Source: Calidifontibacter indicus (GTDB lineage Bacteria > Actinomycetota > Actinomycetes > Actinomycetales > Dermatophilaceae). From it: a DNA stretch of 64,000 nt. Shown here one piece after another: positions 54,714 to 63,594 of the stretch (positions are counted from its first letter, which is position 1; every line of letters begins with the position of its first letter). The stretch spans positions 1,860,001 through 1,924,000 of the forward strand of contig NZ_QTUA01000001.1 of the NCBI RefSeq assembly GCF_003386865.1, in the 5' to 3' direction. Below the pieces are notes generated by a model that saw only the letters and a list, made by a program, of their open reading frames with translations, was not told the origin of the DNA and did not search any database. The position numbers and the translations under genes are program-made.

Positions 54714-55241
54714 ATGCGTTTTCTCGGACGCGACCCCAAGGCCCCCGCCGACCTGGTGGCCGCGCTCGACCTGCCACGCGGGGAGAAGGTGCTCGCCTTC
54801 GCGGTCGACGACAACACCGGCAGCACGCTCGCGGCGTGCACGACCGAGCTGGCGATCGTCGACCCCGAGGGACAGGTGACGTCGCGGCGTCCGTGGTCGG
54901 ACGTCGACACCGGCCAGTGGAACCCCGACACCTGGACGCTGAGCATCACCTGGGTCGACCGCGGACGTGGTTCGCAATACACCTTCAAGGAGGTCGAGAC
55001 CCGCCTGCCGGAGGTGTTCCACGAGCGGGTGCAGGCTTCGGTCGTGCTTACGACGGCGCTGCCGACGACCGGCGCGGGACAGTCGGGACGCGTGGTGATC
55101 CGCAAGGACCTGCGCACCGGTGAGCTGTTCGAGCAGGTGGTGCTCGGACGCCGCACCTCGCTGTCCGACCCGGCGGTCGCCCAGGCGGTTGCTCGCGCCA
55201 GCGCCAACCTGCGCGACCAGGTGGGACTGCCGCCGCCCTGA
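54714..55241 (+). CDS. conserved actinobacterial protein downstream of dnaG
   Basis: A 175-residue mostly beta protein: LDLPRGEKVLAFAVDD, TLAACTTELAIVDPEGQV, then SITWVDRGRGSQYTF and GRVVIRKDLRTGELFEQVVLGRR. I recognise it as the small protein that often follows dnaG in Actinobacteria; function unknown. The ATG at 54714 has GGAGAAG just upstream, and a GTG at 54711 is in frame. It follows dnaG after 15 nt. Confidence 0.75.
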   Translation: MRFLGRDPKAPADLVAALDLPRGEKVLAFAVDDNTGSTLAACTTELAIVDPEGQVTSRRPWSDVDTGQWNPDTWTLSITWVDRGRGSQYTFKEVETRLPEVFHERVQASVVLTTALPTTGAGQSGRVVIRKDLRTGELFEQVVLGRRTSLSDPAVAQAVARASANLRDQVGLPPP

Positions 55242-55334
55242 CTCAACGAGCCCGCGCGGTCGACCCGTGCGGTCGATTCGGAGGTTCGGGCGGCTGTTTG
55301 CTACAGTTTCCGTCGCGCCTCACAAGGGACACAT

Positions 55335-55407
55335 TCCCCTGTAGCTCAATTGGCAGAGCAGCCGGCTGTTAACCGGCAGGTTGTTGGTTCGAGTCCAACC
55401 GGGGGAG
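55335..55407 (+). tRNA. tRNA-Asn (GTT)
   Basis: A 73-nt cloverleaf. The acceptor stem is TCCCCTG paired with CGGGGGA, the D arm GCTCAATTGGCAGAGC, the anticodon stem GCCGG/CCGGC with loop CTGTTAA (anticodon GTT at 55368-55370), and the T arm GTTGGTTCGAGTCCAAC. CCA is not encoded. A -10 box TACAGT is at 55302-55307. A strong terminator follows 5 nt after the end. Confidence 0.97.
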
Positions 55408-55412
55408 CAACG

Positions 55413-55445
55413 AAGGCCCGGAATCCACGTGATTCCGGGCCTTTT
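55413..55445 (+). terminator. rho-independent terminator of tRNA-Asn
   Basis: AAGGCCCGGAAT (55413-55424) pairs perfectly with ATTCCGGGCCTT (55432-55443), a 12-bp stem with a 7-nt loop, and a short T-run ends it. Confidence 0.92.
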
Positions 55446-55484
55446 CGTATGCCTGCGAGGCCGGGTGTCCAAAAGACGTGACGT

Positions 55485-55515
55485 CGATTGACACTAGTGT
55501 CAATCGGCGTACCGT
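55485..55515 (+). promoter_or_regulatory. perfect 22-bp palindrome and promoter of the carboxylase operon
   Basis: Positions 55485-55506 form a perfect palindrome; each half reads CGATTGACACT inward. The TTGACA in its left half (55488-55493) is a consensus -35 with TACCGT (55510-55515) as -10, 16-bp spacer. A TetR-type dimer bound here would cover the promoter; the TetR gene of the same operon (59272) is the obvious candidate. Confidence 0.8.
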
Positions 55516-55550
55516 GAGTTGCATCACCCACCTCGAAGGAGCTCGCAGGC

Positions 55551-58500
55551 ATGTTGTCGGTACTCGTGGCCAATCGCGGTGAGATCGCCGTACGGATCAT
55601 CCGGGCGGTGCACGAGGCGGGGGGCCGCGCGATCGCGGTGCACCCGGCCGACGATGCGACCTCGCGGCACGTTCTGCTGGCCGACGACGCCGTGCAGCTT
55701 CCCGGCGCCGGAACGGCGGCCTACCTCGACATCGAGGCCGTCACCGGCGCCGCGGTCGACCGCAACTGCACGATGGTGCACCCGGGCTACGGCTTCCTCA
55801 GCGAGAACCCCGAATTCGCCAGGCGCTGCGCCGAACTCGGCCCCACGTTCATCGGACCCGACGCCGAGACCCTCGACCTGTTCGGTGACAAGGCGCGGGC
55901 CCGCGACTACGCCATCGCCCGGGGTGTGCCGGTCGTGCCCGGCACCGAACAGGCGACCTCCGTGGCCCAGGCGCAGGACTTCGCGGCGCAGCACGGTGCC
56001 GTGATGATCAAGGCGCTCGCCGGTGGAGGTGGACGCGGGATGCGGTCCGTCACCGACCCATCGGCGCTGGCCGAGGCCTACGCGCAGGCGTCCGGCGAGG
56101 CACAGAAGGCGTTCGGGCGCGGTGACGTCTACGTCGAGAAGCTGGTGACCGAGCCGCGGCACCTCGAGGTGCAGATCGTCGGCGACGGCACCGGTGCGGT
56201 CGCCGCGCTGGGGGAGCGTGACTGCAGCATCCAGCGCCGGCACCAGAAGCTCGTCGAGGTCGCGCCCAGCCCCTGGCTCGACGACGAACAGCAAGCCGAG
56301 ATCATCGCCGCAGCAACGACATTGGCCGCGGGGGTGAACTATCGCGGCCTCGGCACGTTCGAGTTCCTGGTGCAGGGCGACGAGTTCTGGTTCATGGAGG
56401 CCAACCCGCGTCTGCAGGTCGAACACACGGTGACCGAGGAAGTGACCGGCGTCGACCTCGTCGGCACCCAGCTGGCGATCGCCGACGGACGCTCGTTGGC
56501 CGATCTCGGCCTCACCGAGCCGCCCGCCGTGCGCGGTGTCGCGATCCAGGTGCGGGTCAACACCGAGACCCTCACGGACGATGGTTCGGTCGTCCCTGCC
56601 GCCGGCACGCTGCAACGCCTGGAGTTGCCGAGCGCGCCGGGCATCCGCGTCGACAGCTACGGCTACACCGGCTACGAGATCAACCCGCGCTACGACTCGC
56701 TGCTGGCCAAGGTGATCGCGCACGGTGCCGACCTGCGTCAGGCGACCGCGCGCGTCCGCCAGGCACTCGAAGACCTCGAGATCGCTGGGGTCGAGACCAA
56801 CGCCGACCTGTTGCACGGCATCGTGACCGCCGACGACTTCACCGAACGTCCCTGGACGACCGCCTTCATCCCGGACCACCTCGGCGAGTTGGTCGCCCAT
56901 CGCCGTCCGCGGTCGGTGGTGCCAGATGACGCGGCCGAATCGGCAAGCGTCGCAGTCGAACCCGACCTCGCGGAAAGCGCTGTCGCGGTGCGGGCGCCCA
57001 ACCCCGGTGTGGTGGTGCAGCTTGCGGTGGAGCCGGGCCAGGTGGTCGCTACCAATCAACCTGTGGCACTGGTCGAGGCGATGAAGATGGAGCACGTCGT
57101 GCGCGCGCCGCAGGCGATGACGGTGAGCGCGGTCGTCGCACCGGTCGGGTCGGTCGTCGCCGGGGGCGACCTGCTGTTGCACGGCGTGCCCGGCGAGCAC
57201 GACGACGTCCACGCCGACATCAACACCGCGATCGACGACGACCCCGACTGGGCGCCGGAGGTGGCCGAGATCGAGCGCCGCCGCGACGCGGCACACCGGA
57301 TGGGCGGCGAGCAGAAGCTGGCACGTCAGCACGGCGAGGGCAAACTCGATGCGCGGCAACGCATTTGCGCTCTCGCCGACGAAGGGTCGTTCCGTGAGAT
57401 CGGTGTGTTGTCCGGTTTCGTCGACGGCGCGCTGCGTGACGAGGACCAGCAGTTCACGCCGTCCAACTTCGTCGCCGGCACCGCCCGGCTCGACGGACGC
57501 AAGGTGCTCCTCGGTGTCGACGACTTCACCCTGCGCGGTGGGTCGGGTGACGCGGCAATCCACGACAAGCAGATCTTCGCCGAGCGTTACGCCCGCGAGA
57601 TGCGGTTGCCGGTGGTGCGTCTGCTCGACGGCGCGAGCGGCGGCGGTTCGGTGAAGATGGCGATCGATGCCGGATACACCTACATTCCTGTCAATCCGGG
57701 ATGGGATGCGGTGGTCGACAACCTCTCGATCGCGCCGGTCGTGTCGGCCGCGCTCGGCCCGACCGTCGGCCTCGGCGCCGCCCGCATGGTGATGTCGCAC
57801 CTGGCCGTGATGGTCGACGGCGTCGGTCAGTTGTTCACGGCCGGCCCGCCGGTGGTCGAGGGCGGCACGGGGGAGAAGCTCACCAAGGAGCAACTCGGCG
57901 GTGCGGCCGTGCACCGCGACAACGGCGCGATCGAGCGCATCGTCGCCACCGAGCAGGACGCCTTCGACGTGATCCGCGACTTCCTGTCCTATCTGCCCTC
58001 GAGCGTGTTCGAACTGCCGCCCGTGCGTGAGGGGCACGACCCGGTCGATCGTCGCGACGAGGCGCTGCTCGGCGCCGTGCCACGCAACCCGCGCCGGCTC
58101 TACGAACTGCGGACGCTGCTCGATGCCATCTTCGACGAGGGCTCCGTCTTCCCCTATGCCGAGTACGGCCGGGGCGTGTTCACCGGGCTCGCCCGGCTCG
58201 ACGGTCACCCCGTCGGGGTGCTCGCCACCGATCCGCACGTCGGCGCGACGATGGGGGTCGAGGGCGCCCTTGCGGCCACCCGGCTCGTCGACCTGTGCGA
58301 GACCTTCCACCTGCCGTTGATCAGCCTCACCGACCAGGCCGGGATGACGATCGGCTCGGCCGCCGAGAAGGCCGCGGTCATCCGGCACGGTGCCCGCGCG
58401 ATCACCGCGGTCTACCAGGCACGCATCCCGCAGGCCGAGATCATCGTCCGGCGCATCTACGGCGTCGGCGGCGCGGGAATCGTGAACCGGCACAGGTCTG

Positions 58501-58793
58501 TTCGCTCGTGGGCATGGCCCTCGAGCGACTGGGGGTCGTTGCCTTCGCGCGGCGGAGTCGAAGCCGCCTTCCGCGCACAGATCGCCGCAGCGCCCGACCC
58601 CACCGCCGAACTCGACCGTCTCGCCGGACTCGTCGAAGCGGTCGGGTCACCGTTCCGGACCGCCGCCCACTTCGGCGTCCAAGACATCATCGACCCGCGC
58701 GAGACCCGGCCGCTGCTGTGCGACTGGGTGCACGACGCCTACCGCCTGCTGCCCGAACTGCTCGGTCGCCCCAGCTTCGGCACCCGCCCCTGA
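55551..58793 (+). CDS. single-chain acyl-CoA carboxylase (biotin carboxylase + BCCP + carboxyltransferase)
   Basis: A 1080-residue fusion. Residues 1-445 are biotin carboxylase (VLVANRGEIAVRIIRA, MVHPGYGFLSENPEF, ALAGGGGRGMR, FMEANPRLQVEH). The biotinyl domain lies around 475-560 with biotin-Lys in VEAMKMEHV. Residues 590-1080 are carboxyltransferase (LLDGASGGGSVKMAI, GGTGEKLTKEQLGGA, AEIIVRRIYGVGGAG). Single-chain long-chain acyl-CoA carboxylases of this layout are known in mycobacteria. Substrate unknown. Start chosen by family head MLSVLVANRG, with GAAGGAG upstream. First gene of an operon with a TetR gene. Confidence 0.93.
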   Translation: MLSVLVANRGEIAVRIIRAVHEAGGRAIAVHPADDATSRHVLLADDAVQLPGAGTAAYLDIEAVTGAAVDRNCTMVHPGYGFLSENPEFARRCAELGPTFIGPDAETLDLFGDKARARDYAIARGVPVVPGTEQATSVAQAQDFAAQHGAVMIKALAGGGGRGMRSVTDPSALAEAYAQASGEAQKAFGRGDVYVEKLVTEPRHLEVQIVGDGTGAVAALGERDCSIQRRHQKLVEVAPSPWLDDEQQAEIIAAATTLAAGVNYRGLGTFEFLVQGDEFWFMEANPRLQVEHTVTEEVTGVDLVGTQLAIADGRSLADLGLTEPPAVRGVAIQVRVNTETLTDDGSVVPAAGTLQRLELPSAPGIRVDSYGYTGYEINPRYDSLLAKVIAHGADLRQATARVRQALEDLEIAGVETNADLLHGIVTADDFTERPWTTAFIPDHLGELVAHRRPRSVVPDDAAESASVAVEPDLAESAVAVRAPNPGVVVQLAVEPGQVVATNQPVALVEAMKMEHVVRAPQAMTVSAVVAPVGSVVAGGDLLLHGVPGEHDDVHADINTAIDDDPDWAPEVAEIERRRDAAHRMGGEQKLARQHGEGKLDARQRICALADEGSFREIGVLSGFVDGALRDEDQQFTPSNFVAGTARLDGRKVLLGVDDFTLRGGSGDAAIHDKQIFAERYAREMRLPVVRLLDGASGGGSVKMAIDAGYTYIPVNPGWDAVVDNLSIAPVVSAALGPTVGLGAARMVMSHLAVMVDGVGQLFTAGPPVVEGGTGEKLTKEQLGGAAVHRDNGAIERIVATEQDAFDVIRDFLSYLPSSVFELPPVREGHDPVDRRDEALLGAVPRNPRRLYELRTLLDAIFDEGSVFPYAEYGRGVFTGLARLDGHPVGVLATDPHVGATMGVEGALAATRLVDLCETFHLPLISLTDQAGMTIGSAAEKAAVIRHGARAITAVYQARIPQAEIIVRRIYGVGGAGIVNRHRSVRSWAWPSSDWGSLPSRGGVEAAFRAQIAAAPDPTAELDRLAGLVEAVGSPFRTAAHFGVQDIIDPRETRPLLCDWVHDAYRLLPELLGRPSFGTRP

Positions 58794-58811
58794 CCCGAGA
58801 GGGAGACCACC

Positions 58812-59279
58812 ATGGTGATGAATGCGCCTGAGCGCGAGGAAGATCGGAGCAACAGCCTCAACAAGGTGTACATGCAGCCGCTACCGTTGCAGCACCAAGA
58901 GGTGGCCGAGCGATTCGGCATCGAGGTGGTCACCGCCGGCTTTGGCCAGACCGAGAGCGGCGCCCCGCGGTCGGTGACCATTGATGAGTTGGCGGAGGGT
59001 GAGGGCACCCCGGCGGACCTCTACCGCGGCTACTCGCGCGAGCAGATCCGCGAGCTCACCGTGAGTGGCGGGTCGTTGGTGCGCACCGGCGCCGAGGTCA
59101 CGCGCAAGGGCGTGATGGGGGTCGTCAATCCCTTCCTCGAGACGATGCCGAAGTACATGCACCCCAAGCACATTCGTGTCGTCGACCAGATTCCTCGCGC
59201 CCCGACCAACAAGATCGAGAAGTACAAGCTGCGTCAGCAGATCTTCGGCGAACTGCTGGCTCCGGGCACCGATGGCTGA
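58812..59279 (+). pseudogene. internally deleted acyl-CoA ligase remnant
   Basis: An open 155-codon frame holding pieces of an AMP-forming acyl-CoA synthetase. The first part, QHQEVAERFGIEVVTAGFGQ followed by TESGAP, corresponds to the middle of such enzymes. The end has MPKYMHPKHIRVVDQIPRAP and NKIEKYKLR, the far C-terminal catalytic-Lys motif. The AMP-binding N-terminal half and much of the C-terminal domain are missing, against about 500 residues in the family. It keeps a ribosome site and overlaps the tetR start, so translation may still serve coupling. The intact form would have fed the carboxylase. Confidence 0.75.
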
Positions 59280-59979
59280 GTCGGCACCGGCCTGGGCCCG
59301 GGCCCGCGCGATCCGCGCGGAGTCGGAGAACGAAACCAGGCGATTGCTGCTCGACGCTGCGGCGCAGATCTTCGCCGATGTCGGCTATGCGGCGGCGACC
59401 GTCGCGCTGATCACCGCCCGGGCAAAGGTGTCGCGGGGTGCGTTCTACGCCTACTTCGCCGCGAAGGCCGAGATCTTCGCGGCGCTCGCCGAGCGGGTGC
59501 GGGACGAGTTCCTCGCAGCGCACGAGATCCCGGGTGTCGACGAGGACGACCCTTACGAGCTAGGGCGCGCTTCCAGCGCCGCGTTCCTCGCCGCGTACGC
59601 CGCGAACGAGCGCCTGCTGCCGGTGATCGAGAGCCTGGCCCGCGTCGACAACCGGATCGCCGCGATCTGGGAGGAGATCGACCAGCGACCCACTCGGCGG
59701 GTGGCTCGGTATGTCCGTCGGATGGCCGCCGCGGGCGCGGCCGACCCCCCGGCCGCCCCTGCGGTGGTGGCGGAGGTCGTGGTGGCGATGTTCCGCCGGT
59801 TCGGCTCGAAGGTGCCCGACGAGGAGGGCGCCTTCGAAGAACTCGTGGAGGATCTGACGGCGGTCTACCTGCGTGTCATCGGCGTCGCGCGGGACGGTGT
59901 CTCGGGAGAGCGACGGCCGCTGATGAACCCGCCGCTGCGTGGCTCTCAGCCGAGCCCGATCGATCTCGGGAACGACTGA
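59272..59979 (+). CDS. TetR-family transcriptional regulator
   Basis: A 235-residue regulator. The N-terminal helix-turn-helix is TRRLLLDAAAQIFADVGYAA, with recognition part RAKVSRGAFYAYFAAKAEIF. The C-terminal ligand domain is helical and its tail (from about 215) is disordered. It closes the carboxylase operon and probably represses it through the 55485-55506 palindrome, with an acyl-CoA or fatty acid as inducer. The ATG overlaps the end of the ligase remnant. Confidence 0.9.
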   Translation: MAESAPAWARARAIRAESENETRRLLLDAAAQIFADVGYAAATVALITARAKVSRGAFYAYFAAKAEIFAALAERVRDEFLAAHEIPGVDEDDPYELGRASSAAFLAAYAANERLLPVIESLARVDNRIAAIWEEIDQRPTRRVARYVRRMAAAGAADPPAAPAVVAEVVVAMFRRFGSKVPDEEGAFEELVEDLTAVYLRVIGVARDGVSGERRPLMNPPLRGSQPSPIDLGND

Positions 59980-59982
59980 CAC

Positions 59983-60153
59983 TCAGCCGAATCGGGGTCG
60001 GCGCAGGCAGCCATGTTGACGGGGGCTTGTGCTTGCTGCGCTCGCCCGCCGACTCGGTAGTGGACGACGAATCCGCGGTGCCGCAGGCTCCGACGAACAT
60101 CCCGTTGCGCCGACGGCGAGGCTGGCTAAGAGGGCAGTGCGCAGCAGGCTCAT
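59983..60153 (-). pseudogene. possible lipoprotein gene remnant
   Basis: A 56-codon frame starting MSLLRTALLASLAVGATGCS has a lipoprotein-like signal and lipobox. It then turns into an Arg/Pro-rich tail with no domain. Another frame contains GACGTADSSSTTESAG, which looks like the continuation of such a lipoprotein, suggesting a frameshift. It ends 3 bp from the tetR stop. Support is weak. Confidence 0.25.
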
Positions 60154-60308
60154 CTACCTAGCTTGCACCGAAATGCGTTGCCGGTGCTGCGCGCCGCTTC
60201 CGGAGCGACGCGACCCGTCGATCAGTGGCGCGGACGCCGCGACCCCGCTATGACCACGCCATGCCCACGAGCTTGCCGACGAGCTTGCCGACGATGGCCG
60301 CGGCGAGA
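60154..60308. other. non-coding stretch between remnant and nitronate monooxygenase gene
   Basis: No gene is visible. It holds short tandem copies of ACGAGCTTGCCG near 60272-60297 just beyond the nitronate monooxygenase stop. With 59983-60153 it makes a gap of more than 300 bases without a convincing gene. Confidence 0.5.
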
Positions 60309-61343
60309 TCAGTCGGCTGAGACCAACGGCGCGACGCGCGCCCACAGTGCCTTGGTGATGTCGGCAGCCGGTGCCGAAACCGTTGCGCGCCAGCCAGTTC
60401 CGGCCCACAGGTGCACATAATGCGCGTCGCCGGCGGCAGCGGCCGCCTTGCGCAGCGGCTGTGTGATCTGGTGGACGGCGGGATACGCCGCCGGGGCGTC
60501 GGTGAACTCGGTCGTGAAGGTGTTGCGCAGGGCGCGGGCCGGCCGCCCGGTGAAGCAGCGGGTGGTGACCGTTTCGGTGAAGCGCTGGTCCTGCAACGCG
60601 GCACGATGGATCGCCGAGGTGCCGGCCTCGGTGGCGAGCAGGTAGGCGGTGCCCAGTTGGACGGCGTCCGCCAGCGACAGTGCGTCGGCGATCGCTGGTG
60701 CCTCGATGAGTCCACCCGCCGCGATCACCGGTAGGTCGATCTCGGCGACGACCTGCGCGAGCAGGGGGAGCAGGGGCGTGTCGTCCGGCGTGGTCGACGC
60801 GTGGTGGGTGCCACGGTGGCCGCCGGCTTCCGGACCCTGCACGACGAGGAAGTCGTAGCCGACCGCGGCGGCGGCGCGTGCCTCGTCCAGGGAGGTGACG
60901 GTGGCTCCGACCGCGATCGCGGCGGACTGCAGCGGCTCGATCACCGACCTGTCGGGCAGTCCGAAGGTGAACGACACGAAGGCCACCGGATCGCGTTGCA
61001 GTGCTGCAATTTTCGCCGCGAAGTCCTCATCGTCGTGGCGGTGCTGCGGCAGCTCGACCCCGAACCTGTCGGCCACCGGTTGCAATGTCGCGCGATACGC
61101 GTCCAACGCCGTGCCGTCGACCTCGTCGTCGTTCGGCACGAACAGGTTCACCCCGAACGGCCGATCGGTGAGCTTGCGGGTCGCACGGATCTTGTCGGTC
61201 ATCGCGGTCGCGTCGAGATACCCGGCGGGGACGAAACCGGTGCCACCGACGTCCGCCACCGCGGCGACGAGTTCGGGGGTGGACGGGCCGCCGGCCATGG
61301 GCGCGACGATGATCGGCAGGTCGAGCGAACTGAAGGTGAACAC
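60309..61343 (-). CDS. nitronate monooxygenase (2-nitropropane dioxygenase family)
   Basis: A 344-residue FMN barrel enzyme that oxidises alkyl nitronates, such as the toxin propionate 3-nitronate. It starts LPIIVAPMAGGPSTPELVAA, then VADVGGTGFVPAGYL, the active-site His in VVQGPEAGGHRG, the FMN phosphate site PVIAAGGLIEAPAIADAL and DAVQLGTAYLLATEAG. Length is normal. GTG start at 61343. It is divergent from the phoX gene; the PHO box lies in between but nearer to phoX. Confidence 0.88.
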   Translation of the reverse strand: MFTFSSLDLPIIVAPMAGGPSTPELVAAVADVGGTGFVPAGYLDATAMTDKIRATRKLTDRPFGVNLFVPNDDEVDGTALDAYRATLQPVADRFGVELPQHRHDDEDFAAKIAALQRDPVAFVSFTFGLPDRSVIEPLQSAAIAVGATVTSLDEARAAAAVGYDFLVVQGPEAGGHRGTHHASTTPDDTPLLPLLAQVVAEIDLPVIAAGGLIEAPAIADALSLADAVQLGTAYLLATEAGTSAIHRAALQDQRFTETVTTRCFTGRPARALRNTFTTEFTDAPAAYPAVHQITQPLRKAAAAAGDAHYVHLWAGTGWRATVSAPAADITKALWARVAPLVSAD

Positions 61344-61390
61344 GCCCTCATCGTGTCAGCACTGGGTCCTTGACCTGCCCTTGACTCAAC

Positions 61391-61423
61391 GATCACCTGA
61401 CGTTCACCCGATCGCTACCGGCC
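61391..61423 (+). promoter_or_regulatory. PHO box upstream of phoX
   Basis: Three 11-nt direct repeats: GATCACCTGAC, GTTCACCCGAT, CGCTACCGGCC. The GTTCACC unit is the PhoP-binding repeat of actinobacteria such as Streptomyces. A -10-like TAGCGT (61441-61446) follows after 17 bp. This predicts induction under phosphate starvation. Confidence 0.8.
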
Positions 61424-61444
61424 GATGTGGGCGGCGGCCTTAGC

Positions 61445-61484
61445 GTCGACACCGGCCGTCTTCCCCGCGGCGGCCGGTGTCGAC
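61445..61484 (+). promoter_or_regulatory. long hairpin in the phoX 5' region
   Basis: GTCGACACCGGCCG (61445-61458) pairs perfectly with 61471-61484 over 14 bp, with a 12-nt loop, 53 bp before the start codon. It would form at the very 5' end of the transcript and may protect it or tune translation. No T-run follows. Confidence 0.6.
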
Positions 61485-61537
61485 AGGACCCGTCCCCTCG
61501 CCGACACGCACCCCGAATTGCACGGAAGGCGACGACC

Positions 61538-63571
61538 TTGACCCCTGCACAGCCCGAGCACCGCCGGCTCATCCCGGTGGCCCCGCAGCGCCCCCACAAC
61601 GGCAGCCGCGACCTGATGACCTGTCACTACCGCTGTGGCGACGCCTGTTTCCAGCCGGTGCCGAACGAGAGCGACAACGAATACTTCGGTGACATCCTGC
61701 GCGACGCCAAGCGCGGATCGTCCCGCCGCACCCTGCTCAAGGCGATCGGCGTCACCACCGCCGTCGCCGGCACCACGCTCGCCACCGCCGGTGCAGCCGC
61801 CGCCGACCCCGGCAAGGGAAACCCCGGTAACGGAAAGGGTCATGGCAGGGGCACCGCGTTCGGTCGCCCCGTCTACGACTTCGAGTCGACCGCGCCCGTG
61901 CCCTATGCCACCGACAAGGTTGTCACTCCGAAAGGCTTCACCTGGAAGACCCTGGTCAAGTGGGGCGACCCGATCATCGCCGGTGCTCCGGCCTTCGACT
62001 TCGACAACCAGACCGCCGCGGCGCAGGAGAAGCAGTTCGGTTACAACTGCGACTACGTCGGACTTGTGCGCAACGGCAAGTCGAGCCGTGGCCTGCTCGT
62101 GGTCAACAACGAGTACACCAACGAAGACCTCATGTTCCGCGGATACACCGGTGCCTCCTCGCTCACCAAGGAGCAGGTGAAGATCGTCATGGCGGCGCAC
62201 GGCATGTCCGTGGTCGAGGTCTCGGCCAAGGGCGCCCTGTGGGAAGCCCAGATGGGCGCGCGCAAGAACCGTCGCATCACGCCGAACACCGACTTCGCGC
62301 TCACCGGCCCGGCGGCCGGTTCGAAGCTGGTGCGCACCAAGGCAGACCCGACCGGCCGCAAGGTGAAGGGCACCTTCGCCAACTGCGCCGGCGGTCAGAC
62401 GCCGTGGGGCACGATCCTGTCGGGTGAGGAGAACTGGAACGGCTACTTCAACGCCGCCCAGATCCCGGCTGACCAGCAAGCGGCCTACAAGCGCTACGGC
62501 GTCACCGGCGGCGGTCGCAACTGGGAGTCGGTCGATCCCCGCTTCGCCACCGCGAACGAGCCCAACGAGGTCAACCGGTTCGGCTACATCGTCGAGATCG
62601 ACCCGACCGACCCCACCTCGACCCCGCGCAAGCACACGGCGCTGGGACGGGTGAAGCACGAGGGCGCGAACATCCAGATCGCGAAGAACGGCCACGTCGT
62701 GGCCTACACCGGTGACGACGAGCGCTTCGACTATCTCTACAAGTTCGTCTCGCGCCGTAAGTACCGTGAAGGCGACCGCCGGCACAACATGACGCTGCTG
62801 GAGGAGGGCGACCTCTACGTCGCGAAGTTCACCGGCGACGGCATGCAGGACGGCGTCAGCGACGGCACCGGCCAGTGGCTCCCGCTGGTCGTCAACGGCA
62901 AGTCGAAGATCGCCGGCATGTCGGTCGAGGAGGTGCTGGTCTGGACCCGGCTGGCCGCCGACAAGGCCGGCGCCACCAAGATGGACCGCCCGGAGGACGT
63001 CGAGCCGAACCCGGTCAACGGCAAGATCTACGTCGCTCTGACGAACAACACCAGCCGCACCGCTGCTCAGGTCGACGAGGCCAACCCGCGGCCGAGCAAC
63101 AAGCACGGCCAGGTCATGGAGATCACCGAGGACCGAGGCGACCACACGAGCACCACGTTCACCTGGAAGCTCGTGCTGATCTGCGGTGACCCGTCCGACC
63201 CGACGACCTACTTCAACGGCTACGACAAGTCGGAGGTCAGCCCGATCTCCTGCCCGGACAACGTCGCCTTCGACTCCAAGGGCAACCTGTGGATCTCGAC
63301 CGACGGCAACGCCCTCGGCAACGCCGACGCGTTCTTCATGACGCCGGTCTCCGGCAAGGAGGCCGGTCACCTCAAGCAGTTCCACACCGTGCCCCACGGC
63401 GCCGAGTCGGCGGGTCCGCTGATCGTCGACGACAAGACGGTGTTCTGCTCGATCCAGCACCCGGGCGAGGTCACCGGCGCCACCCCGGCAAACCCGGTCA
63501 GCCTGTTCCCGTACGACGGCACCGGCCAGCCGCGTCCGTCGGTCATCCAGGTGTTCCGCGACAAGGCCTGA
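61538..63571 (+). CDS. phoX: PhoX-type alkaline phosphatase (DUF839), Tat-exported
   Basis: A 677-residue phosphatase that releases phosphate from organic esters outside the membrane, using calcium and iron. The typical head HNGSRDLMTCHYRCGDACFQ is followed by the Tat signal SSRRTLLKAIGVTTAVAGTT (Arg 63-64). The core has GTILSGEENWNGYF, NRFGYIVEIDP, DGNLWISTDGN-like FDSKGNLWISTDGN and FCSIQHPGE near the end. The TTG at 61538 is chosen: GGAAGG precedes it and it includes the conserved head. Controlled by the PHO box upstream. Confidence 0.92.
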   Translation: MTPAQPEHRRLIPVAPQRPHNGSRDLMTCHYRCGDACFQPVPNESDNEYFGDILRDAKRGSSRRTLLKAIGVTTAVAGTTLATAGAAAADPGKGNPGNGKGHGRGTAFGRPVYDFESTAPVPYATDKVVTPKGFTWKTLVKWGDPIIAGAPAFDFDNQTAAAQEKQFGYNCDYVGLVRNGKSSRGLLVVNNEYTNEDLMFRGYTGASSLTKEQVKIVMAAHGMSVVEVSAKGALWEAQMGARKNRRITPNTDFALTGPAAGSKLVRTKADPTGRKVKGTFANCAGGQTPWGTILSGEENWNGYFNAAQIPADQQAAYKRYGVTGGGRNWESVDPRFATANEPNEVNRFGYIVEIDPTDPTSTPRKHTALGRVKHEGANIQIAKNGHVVAYTGDDERFDYLYKFVSRRKYREGDRRHNMTLLEEGDLYVAKFTGDGMQDGVSDGTGQWLPLVVNGKSKIAGMSVEEVLVWTRLAADKAGATKMDRPEDVEPNPVNGKIYVALTNNTSRTAAQVDEANPRPSNKHGQVMEITEDRGDHTSTTFTWKLVLICGDPSDPTTYFNGYDKSEVSPISCPDNVAFDSKGNLWISTDGNALGNADAFFMTPVSGKEAGHLKQFHTVPHGAESAGPLIVDDKTVFCSIQHPGEVTGATPANPVSLFPYDGTGQPRPSVIQVFRDKA

Positions 63572-63594
63572 CCTACGCGAACACGCCTGAGACA

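Noticed and set aside
52398-55022. Open frame of nearly 900 codons opposite dnaG
   Set aside because: dnaG carries intact zinc and Toprim motifs on the plus strand; the antisense frame has none.
55335-55407. tRNA-Asn as an integration site for a genomic island
   Set aside because: No integrase, no direct repeat of the tRNA 3' end nearby, and the flanks are a normal terminator and a carboxylase operon.
55524-58493. Open frame of nearly 1000 codons opposite the carboxylase gene
   Set aside because: All three carboxylase domains are intact on the plus strand; the antisense frame is low-complexity.
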